Origin: an uncultured Bacteroidales bacterium
Lineage (GTDB): Bacteria; Bacteroidota; Bacteroidia; Bacteroidales; Paludibacteraceae
NCBI GenBank assembly: GCA_902800215.1
Contig: CADCDS010000001.1
Location: forward strand, 1-64,000
Direction of reading: 5' to 3'
Length of the DNA stretch: 64,000 nucleotides
The notes below the pieces were generated by a model. The model did no database searches. It was given only the letters and a program-made list of their open reading frames with translations, and was not told where the DNA came from. Made by a program: the position numbers and the translations under genes. This document shows, in pieces, positions 21,705 through 29,884 of the stretch (its first letter is position 1; every line of letters starts with the position of its first letter).

Positions 21705-23864
21705 ATGAAAAATACAGTTCGATACATATTGATTATCAGTGTTGTTTTAGGTTTAAATGCGACACCGGTGTTAGCCGCTACTATGCCGGAACCGGTTCCT
21801 GCTACGCAGACCGACAAGCAGAAAGCAGCTGAGAAAGCGAAAGCCGCAAAGCAGAAAGAAAAAGAGAAAGCGGCTAAACAGAAAGAGAAAGAAAAAGCCG
21901 CTAAGGCCAAGGAGAAGGAGAAAGCAGCCAAGGCAAAGGCGAAAGAGCAAGCCGCAAAGGCAAGAGAACAGGAAGCCAAAGCCAAAGAGCAAGCTGCTAA
22001 ACAGAAGGAAAAAGAGAAAGCCGCACAAGAGCGTCAGGAAGCTATCGAGAAGAAAGAAGCCGCTCGGTTAGCAGAAGAGCAAAAGGCGGTGGAAGCCTAT
22101 AAGAGACAACAAGAGGAGTTAGAGCACCCCAAGACACCGGTGATTTCCTATTTCAACTTGGGTATCCGTGCCGGTTACTCGGCGATGATGGATAAGATCA
22201 ACGGCAGTTATATGGGGGCCGGAACAATCAACCAGAGTAACGCCTTGCAGCAACTCAAAGGTGGCGGCGGTGCCGGACTGAACGTGACCTACAACCTGGA
22301 ATACAAGCATTTCCTGTTTGAGACCGGTCTGGACTTCCGTTTCCTCAATTCCACTTCTGCTTATGGCTTTACTGCCATCCGTAACGACCTCACCTACCCG
22401 GGAACGACTTACAGTTATCTGTTTGACAACGTACGGGAGATGCGGAACATGATCGAGTTCGGTGTACCGGTGATGTTCGGTGCGCAGTTCAACCGTTTCT
22501 ACTTCCTTTTAGGCGCCAAGGTGCACTACGGTCTGCCGATGGGTTACAGCCAGAAGGGTAAATACGATATCGTGGTGAACGACCCGGCATTGATAGAGCC
22601 TTACGGTTTAGGTATCTATGAGATGAACGGTCAGACGCGTCAAGAGATCGTGTTCAAACAACCGGATATCAGTGCCGCTGCCGAGATCGGTATCGACCTG
22701 GACGAGTGGTTACAGAAAGATCCGGATCCGAAGAAGAAAGTGAAAGTGAAACCGGGTGAGCGTCAGCCGTTTGGTCGTCAGCACGTACACTACCGCATCG
22801 GTTTGTTTGCCGAGTACGGTGTGCTGAATACGAATGCCACACCGGCAGCCAATCCGGTGGAGTTTGCTACCGATGCCATTGAAGTCAAGAACGGCAATAC
22901 CCTGCTGGCTATGAACGGCGACACGAAGTTAAACAACCTCTTTGTCGGTGCTAAGTTCACCATCCAGTTTGAAGTACCGAGTAAGCAAGAGAAACAGTTG
23001 GCTCCCCCACCCTCCACGGTCATCTATTCTGTCATAGATTCCGAGACCCGTCAACCGCTGGAGAAAGCATTGATTGCAGCTTACGACAACAACACCGGCA
23101 AGGCCGTTATGCGTGAGAAACAGATCGGTGTGAAGGGAACCAGTCAAAAACATCCGCTCGGTTCGTATAACGTAGAAGCGAAGGCTGACGGATACTATCC
23201 GATGAACCACAAATACCTGATTGAGGAAGTTGGTAGTAAGACGGAGATCACTTTGGCCTTGATGCGCCGACCGATCCTCCGTGTACACGTAACGAATATC
23301 GAGACCGGTAATCCGGTACCGGCAACGGTGCAGATCTTGGAAGCCGGTGCTACCACTCCGGCCTACAGCCTGAACACTGATTCCACTTCCGGTTCGGCAC
23401 AGCAGATGCTCACCGAAGGTCCGCTGTACAAACTGCATATCGAGCAGATGGGTTACGAGACGGTCGATCAGTCGATTCTCTATATCGGCGACTCGATCAA
23501 TATCGCATTGACGCCGATCAAGAAGGGTGAAGTATTCATCGTGAAGAACCTGCATTTTGCGACCAACAAGACGCGTATCTTGTCCAGTTCCGAGGAAGCG
23601 CTGAATGACCTGTTCATGTACCTGGATCGCAATCCGGAAGTACGTATCAAGATCATCGGTCACACCGATAACGTAGGTAAGGACGCAGCCAACCAGAAGT
23701 TGTCAGACGGTCGTGCTAATGCCGTTCGCGATGACCTGATCGAACGCGGTATCTCCGCCGATCGCATCGAAGCGGAAGGTCGCGGTGAGACCCAACCGAT
23801 TGACACCAACGACACTGAAGAAGGTCGTCAGAATAACCGTCGTGTAGAGATCGAGATACTATAA
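21705..23864 (+). CDS. OmpA-family outer membrane protein with K/A/E coiled coil and CarboxypepD-like domains
   Basis: 719 residues. After the signal peptide comes a strongly charged coiled coil of about 90 residues made of AKQKEKEKAAKAKEKEKAAK-type repeats. Next is a beta-barrel-like region (residues about 140-430), two CarboxypepD_reg-like domains (VIDSETRQPLEKALIAAYD and VTNIETGNPVPATVQI) and a C-terminal OmpA peptidoglycan-binding domain (KIIGHTDNVGKDAANQKLSDGRA...VRDDLIERGISADRIEAEGRGE). The OmpA domain should tie the outer membrane to the cell wall. A CarboxypepD domain with an OmpA domain recalls PorE of the type IX machinery, but the barrel and coiled coil differ. Its place between two IgGFc-like genes suggests it helps anchor them. 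Confidence 0.87.
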   Translation: MKNTVRYILIISVVLGLNATPVLAATMPEPVPATQTDKQKAAEKAKAAKQKEKEKAAKQKEKEKAAKAKEKEKAAKAKAKEQAAKAREQEAKAKEQAAKQKEKEKAAQERQEAIEKKEAARLAEEQKAVEAYKRQQEELEHPKTPVISYFNLGIRAGYSAMMDKINGSYMGAGTINQSNALQQLKGGGGAGLNVTYNLEYKHFLFETGLDFRFLNSTSAYGFTAIRNDLTYPGTTYSYLFDNVREMRNMIEFGVPVMFGAQFNRFYFLLGAKVHYGLPMGYSQKGKYDIVVNDPALIEPYGLGIYEMNGQTRQEIVFKQPDISAAAEIGIDLDEWLQKDPDPKKKVKVKPGERQPFGRQHVHYRIGLFAEYGVLNTNATPAANPVEFATDAIEVKNGNTLLAMNGDTKLNNLFVGAKFTIQFEVPSKQEKQLAPPPSTVIYSVIDSETRQPLEKALIAAYDNNTGKAVMREKQIGVKGTSQKHPLGSYNVEAKADGYYPMNHKYLIEEVGSKTEITLALMRRPILRVHVTNIETGNPVPATVQILEAGATTPAYSLNTDSTSGSAQQMLTEGPLYKLHIEQMGYETVDQSILYIGDSINIALTPIKKGEVFIVKNLHFATNKTRILSSSEEALNDLFMYLDRNPEVRIKIIGHTDNVGKDAANQKLSDGRANAVRDDLIERGISADRIEAEGRGETQPIDTNDTEEGRQNNRRVEIEIL

Positions 23865-23873
23865 GCGGTATGT

Positions 23874-23910
23874 CCTGTTTAGAACAGGATCATCACGGGA
23901 CCATCTCCCG
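23874..23910 (+). terminator. Two small hairpins after the OmpA-family gene
   Basis: CCTGTT-TAG-AACAGG (23874-23888) and CGGGA-CCATC-TCCCG (23896-23910). No T-run follows, so they may attenuate or protect RNA ends rather than terminate. Confidence 0.45.
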
Positions 23911-23940
23911 AGAAAGTGAAAATAAGAACAATTGAACGAT

Positions 23941-26745
23941 ATGAAAAAAATCAGTAAAGTTATTTTACTTGCAGCACTTTGCAGTCTGGCTATTCCCTCT
24001 TGGGCACAGTCCACGCAAGGCAAAGAGTTCTGGGTAAGTTCGTCCTTGGTTTGTTCGCCGGACAAAGCCACCCCTACCCCTTACATCGCTATCTCGGCTG
24101 AGAAAGCATGTACGGTGCAGATCCAAGGTGGTGTGAACAATGCCATCAACATCACCCAGCAGGTAGCAGCCGGTTCCTGGAACGAGTTCGGAAACGGAAC
24201 GACTTCTCAGACCAATCCGACACAAGGCATGATCAAGGTGCCGATGGATGCCAGTGCATGGTATCCTACCGCTATGAGTAATGCCAATAACGTCTATACC
24301 TTAGCCGGGCAGAAGAACATGTACGGTCTGCATATCACCGCTACCGAGGATATCTCCGTCTATGTCATCCTGAGCTCCCTCCACTCCATGGACGCCAGTA
24401 ACATCCTGCCCTTGACGGCACTGGGAAGTGAGTACTACACCCAGGATTACTGGTCCAAGGTAAAGAGCGATTTCAACGATGCTGTCGGTCTGACTACCAT
24501 CCTCGGAACGGAGGACAACACCGAGGTGGAAATCATTCCTAACGGCGACACGTATGACGGTCATCAGAGCGGTCAACTGTACACGATCACCCTCAACAAG
24601 GGTCAGACCTATTATATGGTCACCAAGAAAGGCGACCGCCTGGCAGGTACGCATATCCGCGCAAAACAAGGTCGTAAGATAGCTGTCTATTGCGGTGTAC
24701 CTATCACCAATATTCCTACCGGTATCGCCGCTCGTGACTGTTTGTTTGAGCAACCGATGCCTATCGAATACTGGGGAACCCAGTTCATTGTCACCCGTTC
24801 GCTGGAGAAAAACGGAAACCTCATCGGTATCACCGCTACCACCAACGGTACGGAGATCAAGGTGGATGGTTACACCCAGGCCTATATCGGTGAAGGCGAG
24901 ACCTATTATATCATGCTGCAGAGCGCGGGAGATCCCAACGGAAACAAATCCGGTGAGAGTCCCATTGACCTCGTCGTAACCGCCGATGTGGCGTTTATCG
25001 AGACCAGTTGTCCGTGTGCCGTGTATAACTACGATACCGGTAACTCCTACAAGGGTAAGACCACCGATGAGATCGTAGGCGGCAAGGGCGACCCGTCCTC
25101 TGTATGGGTATCGCCTATCCAGCAGAAGATCAACAAGATCACTTTCGGTACCTGCTATACCGACAAGACAAAGGATCACTTCCTCAATGTCGTAACCGAA
25201 ACGGCTACGTGCCAAAACACCAAACTCATCGCGCTCTATGGAGCTACTCAACTGGACAAGACCTCTCTGCTCGTTTGGCAGCCGGTTCCCGGCAATCCGA
25301 CGTACTCGTACGCCCGTGCCAAGATCGGTGATTCCAGCACCAAGCAATTCAGCGTCTTCCGCCTGGAGAACGCTCACGGTGTGATCGCTACCGTCTATGG
25401 TAACGGTGAGGATGAGTCGTATGCCTACTCTGCCGGTTCGGCAGCAGTCGAACAAGGTGTGCTCGTGGATGGCGAGACCTTCACCGACGGCTATCGAAGC
25501 AACACCAAGTTCTGTATCGATACGGAACTGAGTTTCGATGCCAAGGTAGGTACCGACGAGATCAGTCGCGTCGATTGGGATTTCGGTGACGGTACCACGG
25601 AATACTACGGTTTGCCGCAGACCTCGCACCCATACACCACCCCGGGTTGGTACGACGTGACGGCAAGTCTTTGGGGCCATCAGGTTTGTACCACCGAGGA
25701 TAATGTGCAACTCGGAACAGTACATTTCACCTTCCGTGTCGTTCGCCCGGATACCATCATCCAGACTCCGCAGCATCACTGCTTTGACTTGGACGGCCGT
25801 CTCGACGGTAAAGGCGATCCTTATACCGAACAACAGATAGCCGACTCGATTGCACTGGGTGGCACCCGGTATGAACAAGCGGATTGCTCCAGCGATGTAT
25901 ATGTCATCCCGGTTAGTTACGGCAGGGAGACGATAGAGGAACTCGATACCATCACCGGTTACGACCAGGCAAAGGGTTACAACGATTCCATCTATTATGC
26001 GTCCACCGATGTCATCGATACCATCGAGGCTCCGGAGAACAGCAAGAAATGTACGATCTATCGCAAGTACTACGTGCATGTCATCACCTGTCTGGATCTG
26101 AAGTTCCATAACGATTCCGCCGCACAGCATATCTGTCCGACCAACAGTCTGACGATCGATTATGAGAAGATCAAGGGTGACATCAAGTCCGTGCGCTTTG
26201 TCGTTCCGGGTTATGTGGACGATACCATCGTCATGAGTAACGCCAACACCCGTACCGGTTCCGTCATGCTGCCTACGGAAGCGATCACCAAACCGGGTAT
26301 CTACAAAGGTCAGATCATCGTCGAAGATCTCTTCTGCGAAACCAAGACCCACACCATCGACATCGCCGTGTACTATCCGGAAGATATCGTCAAGTATAAG
26401 TTCAACAACGTGCTGGCAGTGTATAACAGCGGCTACGGAGGCAATGACGGTTACAGCTTCAAGGCGTACCAGTGGTACCGCAATTACCAGCCGATCGAAG
26501 GTGCTACGAGTAGTGTGCTCTACTTGGGTGACGGTGTTACGTTTGAGATCGGTGATCAGGTCTATGTAGAGCTCACGAACCTCAGCGGTATGACGCTGCC
26601 GTCTTGTCCGTTGACTATCTACAGCGTACCTGATTACGAAGTGCATCCCGATAACGCACCGGCACGTAAGACGCTGCAGAACAACCGCTTCGTCATCATC
26701 AAAGGCGATGACACCTACGATATCTACGGACAGAAAGTACGCTAG
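23941..26745 (+). CDS. Second secreted IgGFc-binding-like protein with PKD domain
   Basis: 934 residues from MKKISKVILL; the ATG 9 bases upstream is less likely because the signal peptide starts at MKK. The mature start STQGKEFWVSSSLV parallels the paralogue at 19026. SCPCAVYNYDTGNSYKG, TVYGNGEDESYAYSAG and the PKD motif RVDWDFGDGTTEYYG keep the same order. The middle region (residues 600-800) is Asp/Thr-rich and adhesin-like. Unlike its paralogue it ends in the short tail RKTLQNNRFVIIKGDDTYDI-YGQKVR rather than a full T9SS domain. Probably expressed with the OmpA-family gene. Function unknown; cell-surface structure or adhesion is inferred. Confidence 0.85.
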   Translation: MKKISKVILLAALCSLAIPSWAQSTQGKEFWVSSSLVCSPDKATPTPYIAISAEKACTVQIQGGVNNAINITQQVAAGSWNEFGNGTTSQTNPTQGMIKVPMDASAWYPTAMSNANNVYTLAGQKNMYGLHITATEDISVYVILSSLHSMDASNILPLTALGSEYYTQDYWSKVKSDFNDAVGLTTILGTEDNTEVEIIPNGDTYDGHQSGQLYTITLNKGQTYYMVTKKGDRLAGTHIRAKQGRKIAVYCGVPITNIPTGIAARDCLFEQPMPIEYWGTQFIVTRSLEKNGNLIGITATTNGTEIKVDGYTQAYIGEGETYYIMLQSAGDPNGNKSGESPIDLVVTADVAFIETSCPCAVYNYDTGNSYKGKTTDEIVGGKGDPSSVWVSPIQQKINKITFGTCYTDKTKDHFLNVVTETATCQNTKLIALYGATQLDKTSLLVWQPVPGNPTYSYARAKIGDSSTKQFSVFRLENAHGVIATVYGNGEDESYAYSAGSAAVEQGVLVDGETFTDGYRSNTKFCIDTELSFDAKVGTDEISRVDWDFGDGTTEYYGLPQTSHPYTTPGWYDVTASLWGHQVCTTEDNVQLGTVHFTFRVVRPDTIIQTPQHHCFDLDGRLDGKGDPYTEQQIADSIALGGTRYEQADCSSDVYVIPVSYGRETIEELDTITGYDQAKGYNDSIYYASTDVIDTIEAPENSKKCTIYRKYYVHVITCLDLKFHNDSAAQHICPTNSLTIDYEKIKGDIKSVRFVVPGYVDDTIVMSNANTRTGSVMLPTEAITKPGIYKGQIIVEDLFCETKTHTIDIAVYYPEDIVKYKFNNVLAVYNSGYGGNDGYSFKAYQWYRNYQPIEGATSSVLYLGDGVTFEIGDQVYVELTNLSGMTLPSCPLTIYSVPDYEVHPDNAPARKTLQNNRFVIIKGDDTYDIYGQKVR

Positions 26746-26793
26746 TCTGAATGCTGAAATAATCGTTCGAGTGAAACAAGATAAGAATGCTGA

Positions 26794-27456
26794 ATGCTTA
26801 AAAGAAACAGCATATTTCTCACGCTAAGCCTGATACTCATCGTAGTATTGGGCTTAGCCCTTTTATGCGTACCGAAAGGCGATCTGCATCTCTTCCTTTG
26901 CGACCGTCATACGCACGCACGCGATATATTCTATAGGTACTATACCCAGGTGGCGGAATGGTTTCCGTATATCGTCTGCATCGCCTTACTGCTTTTCCGC
27001 CGTGTCGGAGACGGTGTATTTGCCACAGCCTGCATGCTCGGTTCGGCACTGACCACCCAACTCTGCAAGCATCTCGTCAATGCACCGCGGCCCACGACCT
27101 GGTTCGCCACCCACATGCCCGATGTGACGCTGCCTACCGTGGATGGCGTCCATATGAACGAGTGGTTCTCCTTCCCTTCCGGCCATACCACCTCCTTCTT
27201 CGCCTTGGCGTTTGTGCTGTGTATTTTGGTTACTAGTGAAAAATCACCAATCACAAATCACAAATCACAAATAGCGTTGCAAATAATACTGGTATTTTTT
27301 GCAACGCTTGGTGCCTACAGCCGCATCTATCTCAGCCAACATTTCGCCCTCGATGTCTTTGCCGGAATCGTCGTCGGAATCGGGATAAGTGCACTATTTT
27401 ATGTTCTATTTCACCATTTTGATAATAAAAAATGGTATAATTATCACTTTTTTTGA
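26794..27456 (+). CDS. PAP2-superfamily membrane phosphatase
   Basis: 220 residues with five or six hydrophobic segments. The three phosphatase motifs are present: K-x6-RP as KHLVNAPRP, PSGHTTSF and SRIYLSQHFALDV. The family removes phosphate from lipids such as undecaprenyl diphosphate, phosphatidate or lipid A, on the periplasmic face; which one cannot be told from sequence. Residues of about 147-160 (SEKSPITNHKSQIA) are coded by an AATCACAAATCACAAATC word repeat inserted between two membrane segments, right after PSGHTTSF. The start codon also lies in a repeat (GAATGCTGAATGC). Confidence 0.87.
   Translation: MLKRNSIFLTLSLILIVVLGLALLCVPKGDLHLFLCDRHTHARDIFYRYYTQVAEWFPYIVCIALLLFRRVGDGVFATACMLGSALTTQLCKHLVNAPRPTTWFATHMPDVTLPTVDGVHMNEWFSFPSGHTTSFFALAFVLCILVTSEKSPITNHKSQIALQIILVFFATLGAYSRIYLSQHFALDVFAGIVVGIGISALFYVLFHHFDNKKWYNYHFF
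27232..27277. repeat. Coding-region repeat in the PAP2 gene (AATCACAAATCACAAATC)
   Basis: ATCACCAATCACAAATCACA plus further AATCACAAAT words, encoding SPITNHKSQI in a loop of the phosphatase. Confidence 0.8.
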
Positions 27457-27473
27457 AAAAAAATGCAAAAATA

Positions 27474-27505
27474 TTTGCGTATATCAAAAAAAAGCAGTAC
27501 CTTTG
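27474..27505 (+). promoter_or_regulatory. Promoter of tRNA-Val
   Basis: TTTGCGTATATC, an A run, GCAG, then TACCTTTG at 27498-27505 followed by CACCCG. It matches the extended consensus seen at most promoters in the window. Confidence 0.8.
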
Positions 27506-27536
27506 CACCCGCTTTTGAAAAACAAAGCAAATTTGA

Positions 27537-27611
27537 GGGCGTTTAGCTCAGCTGGTTTAGAGCATCTGCCTTACAAGCAGAGGGTCTGCGGTTCGAATCC
27601 GTAAACGCCCA
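27537..27611 (+). tRNA. tRNA-Val (anticodon TAC)
   Basis: Acceptor stem GGGCGTT/AACGCCC, D arm GCTC...GAGC, anticodon stem TCTGC/GCAGA with loop CTTACAA (anticodon TAC), T arm TGCGG-TTCGAAT-CCGTA, discriminator A. CCA is not encoded. Confidence 0.97.
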
Positions 27612-27613
27612 CA

Positions 27614-27656
27614 AAAACGAGAGAAGATACCGAAAGGTATCTTTCTTCGTTTTAAG
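27614..27656 (+). terminator. Terminator after tRNA-Val
   Basis: A long hairpin with AAGATACC-GAAA-GGTATCTT at its tip and flanking AAAACGAGAG / TTCTTCGTTTT pairing, ending in T-rich sequence. Confidence 0.8.
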
Positions 27657-27721
27657 GCGTTTACGGCCTTCTTAGCACAAGGGCACGATTATTTCAAACC
27701 GCAATATTTTTTCGTTTTTTC

Positions 27722-27752
27722 TTGCATATGTCAAAAAAAAGTTGTAATTTTG
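27722..27752 (+). promoter_or_regulatory. Promoter of cstA
   Basis: TTGCATATGTC, an A run, GTTG, then TAATTTTG at 27745-27752 and CAGCC, 27 bases before the start codon. Confidence 0.8.
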
Positions 27753-27778
27753 CAGCCTAATTGTAAATTAGGCTAAGA

Positions 27779-29173
27779 ATGGTTACTTTTATTGTAGCAT
27801 TGGTATTGCTGATCGTGGGATTCTTTACCTACGGTGTGCTGGTGGAGAAGATTTTCGGGATTGAGCCGGAACGTAAGACTCCTGCATTGACGAAGACAGA
27901 TGGTGTGGATTTTGTGCCGATGTCTCCGTGGCGGATCTTCCTGGTGCAGTTTCTGAACATCGCCGGTTTGGGTCCGATCTTTGGAGCGATCATGGGTATC
28001 TGTTTCGGTCCGGCGGCGTTTCTGTGGATCGTCTTCGGAACAATCTTCGCCGGTGGTGTACATGACTATCTGAGCGGAATGCTGTCGATAAGAAAAGGCG
28101 GTTTGTCGCTGCCGAACATCATCGGAGAGGAGTTAGGCAAAGGCGTGAAGATCTTTATGTTGGTGCTTTCGTTAGTGCTGCTGATCTTACTGACCACCAC
28201 CTTCCTTTCCGGTCCGGCGAACCTGCTGCAAGGTTTGCAAGGCTTAGGCACGATGTCGATAGGTGACCATGTGATTCCTATCGTGTGGGTGCTGATCATC
28301 TTCGGTTACTATGCGATGGCGACGGTGCTGCCGGTGGATAAACTGATTGGTCGGTTCTACCCTATTTTCGGTGGTATCTTACTGTTCATGGGCTTAGGCA
28401 TTATGGTAATCATGTTAGGCTGGCACGGCGGCGACATGCCGGAGGTGTTCGGTGAGCACGGTTTGGCCAATCGCCATGAATCGGGTTATCCCTTGTTCCC
28501 GATGATGTTTGTAAGCATCGCCTGCGGTGCTATCTCGGGATTCCACGGTACACAGAGTCCGATCATGGCGCGTTGCTGTACCAGTGAGCGGCAAGGCCGT
28601 TGGATCTTCTACGGCGCGATGGTAGCCGAAGGTATCTTAGCCTTGATCTGGGCAGCCGCAGCCGGTACGTTCTTCAGCGGAACCACCGCCGGTGACGGTA
28701 TTGACGGTCTGCAGGCGTTCTTGGGCGAACATAACAATAACCCGTCAGCTGTCATTGATATCGTCAGCCGTGACTGGTTAGGTGCGGTAGGCGGTATCTT
28801 AGCGATTATCGGTGTGATTGCTGCACCGATCACGAGTGGTGACACGGCATTACGTAGTGCCCGACTGATTGTAGCCGATTTCCTGCATCTGGACCAACGG
28901 CCGATTCCAAAGCGACTCATCATTGCGTTACCGCTCTTCCTCTGCGTTTTCGGTATGGTGTTTGTGGACTTTGGCGTGGTATGGCGTTATTTCGCCTGGA
29001 CGAACCAGACACTGGCCTGCTTCACCTTATGGGCAGGAACGGTATGGTTGTATAAGAACTCGAAATACAAATACGGCTGGCTGATAGCCGCTATTCCGGC
29101 GGCGTACATGACCGTGGTTTGTATCAGTTATATCTTGGTAGCACCCGAAGGATTTAATTTGCACTTATGGTAA
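27779..29173 (+). CDS. cstA: CstA-family (carbon starvation) transporter
   Basis: 464 residues with about 12 hydrophobic segments. [37 protein letters not shown] and [15 protein letters not shown] are signature stretches of the CstA/BtsT family. E. coli CstA and BtsT take up peptides or pyruvate when carbon is scarce. The Bacteroidetes short form lacks the long C-terminal extension of E. coli CstA (701 residues). Pyruvate uptake would suit a cell with PFOR and pyruvate phosphate dikinase, but the substrate is inferred. The engB start codon overlaps its last codons, so the two genes are coupled. Confidence 0.92.
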   Translation: MVTFIVALVLLIVGFFTYGVLVEKIFGIEPERKTPALTKTDGVDFVPMSPWRIFLVQFLNIAGLGPIFGAIMGICFGPAAFLWIVFGTIFAGGVHDYLSGMLSIRKGGLSLPNIIGEELGKGVKIFMLVLSLVLLILLTTTFLSGPANLLQGLQGLGTMSIGDHVIPIVWVLIIFGYYAMATVLPVDKLIGRFYPIFGGILLFMGLGIMVIMLGWHGGDMPEVFGEHGLANRHESGYPLFPMMFVSIACGAISGFHGTQSPIMARCCTSERQGRWIFYGAMVAEGILALIWAAAAGTFFSGTTAGDGIDGLQAFLGEHNNNPSAVIDIVSRDWLGAVGGILAIIGVIAAPITSGDTALRSARLIVADFLHLDQRPIPKRLIIALPLFLCVFGMVFVDFGVVWRYFAWTNQTLACFTLWAGTVWLYKNSKYKYGWLIAAIPAAYMTVVCISYILVAPEGFNLHLW

Positions 29174-29805
29174 AAACAGCGGAATATATCATCTCGAATC
29201 CGGATGTGGCATCCTGTCCGAAGAGTAACCTGCCGGAATATGCGTTCATCGGACGCAGTAATGTAGGCAAGTCCAGTCTGATTAATATGCTTTGCCATAA
29301 CTCGAAATTGGCCAAGACCAGTCAGAAACCGGGCAAGACCCTGCTGATCAACCATTTTTTAGTAGAAAGTAAAAAGTCGAAAGACCGCAGCGAAGCTGCT
29401 CAAAGCCAGACTTGGCACCTCGTCGATCTGCCGGGTTACGGATTTGCGCAAGCAGGACAGAAGCAACGGGAGACGCTGAAGAAAATGATCGAGCGGTACT
29501 GTCTGTTACGGGAACAGCTGGTATGCCTGTTTGTGCTGGTGGACTGCCGGCATGAACCGCAGAAGATCGATCTGGAGTTTATCAACTGGTTAGGTGAGAA
29601 CGGCGTACCGTTTGCGATTGTGTTCACCAAAGGCGACAAACTCGGCAAAGTGCGGTTGAAAGAGAACGTGGAGGTCTATAAGGCTCGGCTGTTGGAAGAA
29701 TGGGAGGAACTGCCGCCGGTGTTTGTGACTTCATCTGAAACGGGACTTGGTGGAGAAGAGTTGACCGCTTATATTGAGCAATTGAACGAAGAGGTAAAAT
29801 CTTAA
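29167..29805 (+). CDS. engB: Ribosome biogenesis GTP-binding protein EngB (YsxC/YihA)
   Basis: 212 residues. A GTPase needed for 50S subunit assembly. G1 is [12 protein letters not shown] (29-40), the G2 region is KPGKT, G3 is DLPGYGFAQ (87-95) and G4 is FTKGDK. Between G2 and G3, where relatives have only a short beta-turn, there are about 16 additional residues ([16 protein letters not shown]). The first part is coded by a 27-base string identical to one in ligA. The insertion is in a surface hairpin and leaves all motifs in register. It overlaps the end of cstA by 7 bases. Confidence 0.95.
   Translation: MVKTAEYIISNPDVASCPKSNLPEYAFIGRSNVGKSSLINMLCHNSKLAKTSQKPGKTLLINHFLVESKKSKDRSEAAQSQTWHLVDLPGYGFAQAGQKQRETLKKMIERYCLLREQLVCLFVLVDCRHEPQKIDLEFINWLGENGVPFAIVFTKGDKLGKVRLKENVEVYKARLLEEWEELPPVFVTSSETGLGGEELTAYIEQLNEEVKS
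29359..29409. repeat. Coding-region repeat insertion in engB
   Basis: 29359-29385 is identical to ligA 7685-7711 and read in the same frame (LVESKKSKD). It is followed by less repetitive GCAGCGAAGCTGCTCAAAGC before the conserved TWHLVDLPG. Confidence 0.88.
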
Positions 29806-29828
29806 TAATCGTGTATATTTTTGCATAG

Positions 29829-29875
29829 TACTTACATAGTACTTGCCTAGTACTTAACCATTACTTAAGTCCTAC
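29829..29875. repeat. Short word repeat (TAGTACTT type) before the TonB receptor gene
   Basis: CATAGTACTTACATAGTACT, then GCCTAGTACTTAACCATTACTTAAG: at least four spaced copies of TAGTACTT/ATTACTTA with a period of 10-11 bases, right upstream of the ATG at 29885. Confidence 0.75.
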
Positions 29876-29884
29876 CGGCTATAG

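Noticed and set aside
23865-23931. Strong terminator between the OmpA-family gene and the second IgGFc-like gene
   Set aside because: The hairpins have no T run, and no promoter box follows, so readthrough into the next gene is more likely.
24301-26646. 781-residue minus-strand open frame opposite the second IgGFc-like gene
   Set aside because: Antisense shadow of a biased coding sequence; the plus strand has a signal peptide and PKD motif.
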